64,000 nt of DNA, taken from assembly GCA_016715245.1 (NCBI GenBank), contig JADKAS010000033.1:1-64000 (forward strand), given 5' to 3'. A program made the translations under genes and the position numbers. The notes beneath the pieces are model-generated. The model was given only the letters and a program-made list of their open reading frames with translations, had not been told where the DNA came from and did not search any database. The stretch is from Saprospiraceae bacterium. Its GTDB lineage: Bacteria; Bacteroidota; Bacteroidia; Chitinophagales; Saprospiraceae. Every line of letters starts with the position of its first letter. Position 1 is the stretch's first letter. Shown one piece after another: positions 62,180 through 64,000 of this stretch.

Positions 62180-64000
62180 ATGAAGTATTTTTTTCTTCTT
62201 TTAAATATCGTTATCCAAACACATGCATTAGGTCAGCAGCCGGACATAGTGTTTCATCACATCACACAGAAAGACGGATTGAGCTACAACATAATCAATT
62301 GTTTTTTAAAAGACAGCCGGGGAATATTATGGATTGGCACCTATAACGGGTTAAACAAATATGATGGAGCACATTTTTATACTTTTCACGGTGGTCCGAA
62401 TAAAAATACATTGCCAAACAATACAGTACATAAACTTGCTGAAGATAAGCAGGGAAATATTTGGGGTGCGACAGATAATGGTGTCTTTTGTTTGAATCCA
62501 GTTACAGGATATTTTAAAAATTATCAACTACCTACGAAAAACGGACGGACAGGTGTGTATAACATTCTTTGTGATAGTAAAGGAGTCATATGGGCAGCTA
62601 ACTATTTCAATCTTGTTTTTTATAATAAAGTTACAGACCGTTTTCAAAAGGCTGAAAACAATACAAAATTTCCTGATTTAGATATTCGAAAAAATGGATT
62701 AGAAGAAAGCCCTGACGGCAATGGTTTTTGGATTACTGATAAACAGGGATTAATTTATTATGACAAAAAAGCAAGAAAATTTTCCCGGATTTTTAACAAT
62801 ACCGACAAAAATCCGGCAAAAAATTCTGGTGCATCTTCCCTTTGCAAAACTAAACATGGCCATTTTTGGTATGTAGACAACGATGCAAAAAAAATTATTG
62901 GTTTTGATCCATTAACCAAAAAGGAAAAATATTTAATTTCCACACCGGAAATTACAAAAAGTGGTCAGGCAGCTACTTTGTTTGAGGACAATAATCATAT
63001 GTTATGGCTTTCAACGTGGAAATATGAGTTGTTTATGATTGATTACCTTAATGGAAATACTATCACAAAAATAAGGCATAATAAAAATGATGTTTCCAGC
63101 ATAGCCGGTGATTTTTTTTGGGATGCCTTTCAGGAAACTGATGGCACTTTGTGGTTGGGTACTGTAGGCGGGATTTCAAAAAGCAATCATTACCGGTCAT
63201 TTTACAAAGTTCACCATTTTCAGACAGACCTTAACAGCACAGAAAATCCTTCGATAAATTTTGTATCTGAAAACCCCTGGGATAAAACGTGGTGGATTGG
63301 CACTAATAAACAGATTATAATGCAATATAATCCTGCAACATCAAAAACCACAAAGTATGCGCTGGATGAATTTATACCTAATGCCGATAAAAAAACACCG
63401 ACAGGGGTGTACAGAATGATATTTTTAAAAGATAGTACACTACTTTTTTCCTACTATGGTGCATGGATTAAAAAAAAGGGGACAAATAACTTTTCACCCA
63501 TTACTCTGCCTCCCCCATTTACCTCCTGGGTACTCAGAGATGCAGTGTTGTATAATCAAAAAATATTGTATTGCACTGCTGTAGACAAACTGCTTAAATG
63601 GGATTTGCAAACAGGAAAACTCGACAGTCTTGTTTTCACAAAACCTTTTATCAATGAAAAGAACAGGCTTTATCTGGGAGTGCCAAAGGTTGACAAAAAC
63701 GGCAAAGTTTGGATATTGAATGGAACGAATTGGCTTACATATACCGATCAAAATCAATTGCATCCCTTACAGATGAAATACCAGGATACCTCTGCTGCAG
63801 ATGACGGTTATTTTACAAGTATGATTATGGATAGAAAGGGTGATTTATGGATGTCAAAAAAAGGAGATGGCTTAATTTATTACAACCCTTCAAAAAATTT
63901 AAGCAAACAGTATAAACAGTATGATGGCCTGGTCATGGATCATATCATGGCCACTGCAGAAGATGCCAGTGGCAAAATATGGAGCGCTTGCTACAATCAA
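62180..64000 (+). CDS. two-component regulator propeller sensor (N-terminal part, runs off the window)
   Basis: 607 residues are visible from ATG 62180 to the window end with no stop. A signal peptide (MKYFFLLLNIVIQTHALGQ) is followed by FHHITQKDGLSYNIINCFLKDSRGILWIGT-type repeats, i.e. the Reg_prop beta-propeller: DSRGILWIGTYNGLNKYDG, DKQGNIWGATDNGVF, DSKGVIWAANYFN, TDGTLWLGTVGGISK, DRKGDLWMSKKGDGLIYYN, DASGKIWSACYN. In Bacteroidota such periplasmic propellers head hybrid two-component systems or histidine kinases that sense polysaccharides or other envelope cues. The kinase part would lie to the right of the window. Confidence 0.88.
   Translation, partial: MKYFFLLLNIVIQTHALGQQPDIVFHHITQKDGLSYNIINCFLKDSRGILWIGTYNGLNKYDGAHFYTFHGGPNKNTLPNNTVHKLAEDKQGNIWGATDNGVFCLNPVTGYFKNYQLPTKNGRTGVYNILCDSKGVIWAANYFNLVFYNKVTDRFQKAENNTKFPDLDIRKNGLEESPDGNGFWITDKQGLIYYDKKARKFSRIFNNTDKNPAKNSGASSLCKTKHGHFWYVDNDAKKIIGFDPLTKKEKYLISTPEITKSGQAATLFEDNNHMLWLSTWKYELFMIDYLNGNTITKIRHNKNDVSSIAGDFFWDAFQETDGTLWLGTVGGISKSNHYRSFYKVHHFQTDLNSTENPSINFVSENPWDKTWWIGTNKQIIMQYNPATSKTTKYALDEFIPNADKKTPTGVYRMIFLKDSTLLFSYYGAWIKKKGTNNFSPITLPPPFTSWVLRDAVLYNQKILYCTAVDKLLKWDLQTGKLDSLVFTKPFINEKNRLYLGVPKVDKNGKVWILNGTNWLTYTDQNQLHPLQMKYQDTSAADDGYFTSMIMDRKGDLWMSKKGDGLIYYNPSKNLSKQYKQYDGLVMDHIMATAEDASGKIWSACYNQ

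Overview
The window looks like chromosomal DNA of a gliding, type IX secretion (T9SS) bacterium of the phylum Bacteroidota, most likely a Saprospiraceae-like lineage. The phylum call is solid: gldA-gldF-gldG genes, a PorD (DUF4835) gene, several T9SS C-terminal sorting domains, CHU_C/gliding-type C-terminal domains, a Bacteroidota-type rpoZ in a bamD-rpoZ-coaBC-porD run, TAnnTTTG -7 boxes and AT-rich DNA. The family is inference from protein style. No rRNA, tRNA, CRISPR array or intact insertion sequence was seen.

Layout. 1-1180: decayed IS1380-family transposase. 1600-7783: redoxin, a frameshifted malate dehydrogenase, a secreted M43 metalloprotease, a GNAT-like protein, and a Cys/Met-metabolism PLP enzyme divergent from an Lrp/AsnC regulator. 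8434-10994: a T9SS beta-propeller-like exoprotein broken by three frameshifts. 11001-16344: a compact + strand run (small conserved protein, TlpA-like lipoprotein, SDR, 2Fe-2S ferredoxin, IscX, KdsC-like phosphatase, UbiA prenyltransferase, Maf) closed by a terminator. 16451-21343 (- strand): CBM48 protein with a PAK-rich tail, purN, porD, coaBC, rpoZ, bamD.

21501-27020 (- strand) is an AT-rich accessory island. I read it as a polymorphic-toxin cassette and immunity array: an orphan RHS-type tip with a Cys/His amidase domain, an overlapping lipoprotein, a Tai4-like lipoprotein, further small lipoprotein or membrane proteins, and two copies of an apparently uncharacterised small secreted YD-like peptide gene, each overlapping the start of the next gene. 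Several reading frames here are broken.

27411-45770: a fused alpha/beta 2-oxoacid dehydrogenase E1, an FtsX-type permease, kdsA, the rpsF-rpsR-rplI operon, rplS, two tandem PKD/CHU_C exoproteins, rimO, a penicillin-acylase-family enzyme with a small membrane partner, a DAG-kinase-like protein, and an ECF sigma factor next to a broken anti-sigma/beta-barrel gene. 45788-53886: a large modular lipoprotein, a candidate sRNA and terminator, a DUF4340 protein, gldG-gldF-gldA, msrA. 54082-61711: a giant secreted M12B-like metalloprotease with nine Cys-rich repeats, then three tandem paralogs with GIGT-type repeats. 62180-64000: the start of a two-component-propeller sensor that runs off the window.

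How the genes work together: much of the window serves the cell surface (T9SS cargo, PorD, Gld ABC transporter, BamD, Kdo-LPS enzymes KdsA/KdsC). The island adds interbacterial competition. About ten single-base frame breaks, many in A/T runs, are inferred by eye. They may be real decay or assembly error, so the broken genes should be treated as provisional. All functions are read from motifs without database searches.
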